Of a stretch of 5,059 nucleotides of DNA, positions 4,509-5,059 are shown piece by piece. How positions within the stretch are numbered: position 1 is the first letter of the stretch; the number at the start of each line of letters is the position of its first letter. The notes beneath the pieces were generated by a model that saw only the letters and a program-made list of their open reading frames with translations, did not search any database and was not told where the DNA came from. The translations under genes were made by a program, and so were the position numbers. The stretch covers positions 1 through 5,059 of the forward strand of contig JAEZSL010000235.1 in NCBI GenBank assembly GCA_023443925.1, given 5' to 3'. The DNA is from Bacillota bacterium. GTDB taxonomy: Bacteria > Bacillota_A > Clostridia > Lachnospirales > Lachnospiraceae.

Positions 4509-5059
4509 TTATTTTAACTGTTTTAGTTCTTCAATTAAAGTATCATATTCCGGAGCCGCAAGGAAATTAGTAATCAGAACCATTTTGGCATTAGGATTAC
4601 TACGAGCCGCACGTTCTCCCAGTTCCGCATGGGTCACTACGATTTCTGCATCCTGAGGAATTGACGATACCGGTGAATGAACCACATTAATATGTCCCAG
4701 TCCAGCTGCTGCCAGCTTTTTGCGGAGCACGGTGGCACCCATGGCGGAAGAACCCATTCCTGCATCACAGGCAAATACAATGTTCTTAATATTAGAAACA
4801 TCTGCATTTGTTTTTTCATTTAACAGACCTTTTGATGCCAGTTTCATATCCTTTATTTTTTCTTTTGCTGTGTTAATATCTTCATCTTTACCAAAAATCT
4901 TAAACAACGGTACCGCAACTACACAGGACACTACTGTAGCTACAAGTACTCCCAGAATTACGGCAAAATAACCATTTCTTGGTGTCATAGCCAAAACAGT
5001 CAAAATACTTCCGGGAGAAGCCGGGGATACCAATCCGCCGCCAAATAAATTCAGAGTGA
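4509..5059 (-). CDS. mtlA: Mannitol-specific PTS permease EIICB, C-terminal part
   Basis: The last 182 residues are present; the gene begins beyond base 5059. It opens in the IIC membrane domain with the conserved GGGLVSPASPGSI stretch and the final transmembrane helix (about 29-55 of the fragment, YFAVILGVLVATVVSCVVAV), then a charged linker rich in Lys and Glu (about 56-88), then a complete IIB domain. The phosphocysteine is Cys97 of the fragment in FACDAGMGSSAMGA, nearly identical to the E. coli MtlA motif. The protein ends right after the IIB domain (EELKQLK), so the IIA function is supplied by the separate MtlF. Its role is transport of mannitol across the membrane with phosphorylation to mannitol 1-phosphate. 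The IIB motif points strongly to mannitol, though a related hexitol cannot be excluded from this fragment. Confidence 0.94.
   Translation of the reverse strand, partial: TLNLFGGGLVSPASPGSILTVLAMTPRNGYFAVILGVLVATVVSCVVAVPLFKIFGKDEDINTAKEKIKDMKLASKGLLNEKTNADVSNIKNIVFACDAGMGSSAMGATVLRKKLAAAGLGHINVVHSPVSSIPQDAEIVVTHAELGERAARSNPNAKMVLITNFLAAPEYDTLIEELKQLK

Overview
The window looks like a chromosomal piece of a low-GC Firmicute, probably a class Clostridia gut or soil anaerobe (Lachnospiraceae-like). The grounds are AT-rich DNA, strong AAGGAG-type ribosome binding sites, a Bacillus/Clostridium-style mannitol regulator, and small dispersed-looking repeats between genes. The exact genus cannot be read from this sequence. 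All supported genes are on the minus strand, so transcription runs from right (5059) to left (1).

Layout in transcription order: (1) 5059-4509, the C-terminal 182 residues of the mannitol PTS permease MtlA (end of IIC plus the complete IIB domain). (2) 4508-4315, a structured gap with a 15-bp RNA hairpin just after mtlA and a 14-bp long-range inverted repeat just before mtlR. (3) 4314-2218, MtlR, the PRD/PTS-domain transcriptional activator. (4) 2217-2003, a gap holding a strong sigma-A-type promoter (TTGAAA, 17 bp, TATAAT), a dyad upstream of it and a weak cre-like site downstream. (5) 2002-1577, MtlF, the separate mannitol EIIA protein, starting at GTG. (6) 1572-640, a PfkB-family kinase closest to 1-phosphofructokinase, translationally close to mtlF. 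(7) 639-188, a repeat-rich non-coding stretch. (8) 187-1, the first 62 residues of a zinc-dependent alcohol dehydrogenase resembling L-sorbose-1-phosphate reductase (SorE).

How the genes work together: MtlA (IICB) and MtlF (IIA) should import a hexitol, most likely D-mannitol, as its 1-phosphate, and MtlR should sense the phosphorylation state of the system. In the usual mtlA-R-F-D order the next gene is mtlD, which makes fructose 6-phosphate. Here that place is taken by a 1-phosphofructokinase-like gene followed by a SorE-like dehydrogenase. SorE acts on the carbon next to the phosphate-bearing carbon. The same regiochemistry on mannitol 1-phosphate would give fructose 1-phosphate, which the kinase would turn into fructose 1,6-bisphosphate. 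This alternative mannitol route is an inference. It is the most interesting idea in the window, but an mtlD gene could lie outside it.

The non-coding parts carry most of the remaining interest: a degenerate 21-bp tandem repeat just upstream of the dehydrogenase, a 62-bp-period repeat with covarying hairpins, large palindromes after the kinase gene, and two RNA-like structures between mtlA and mtlR.
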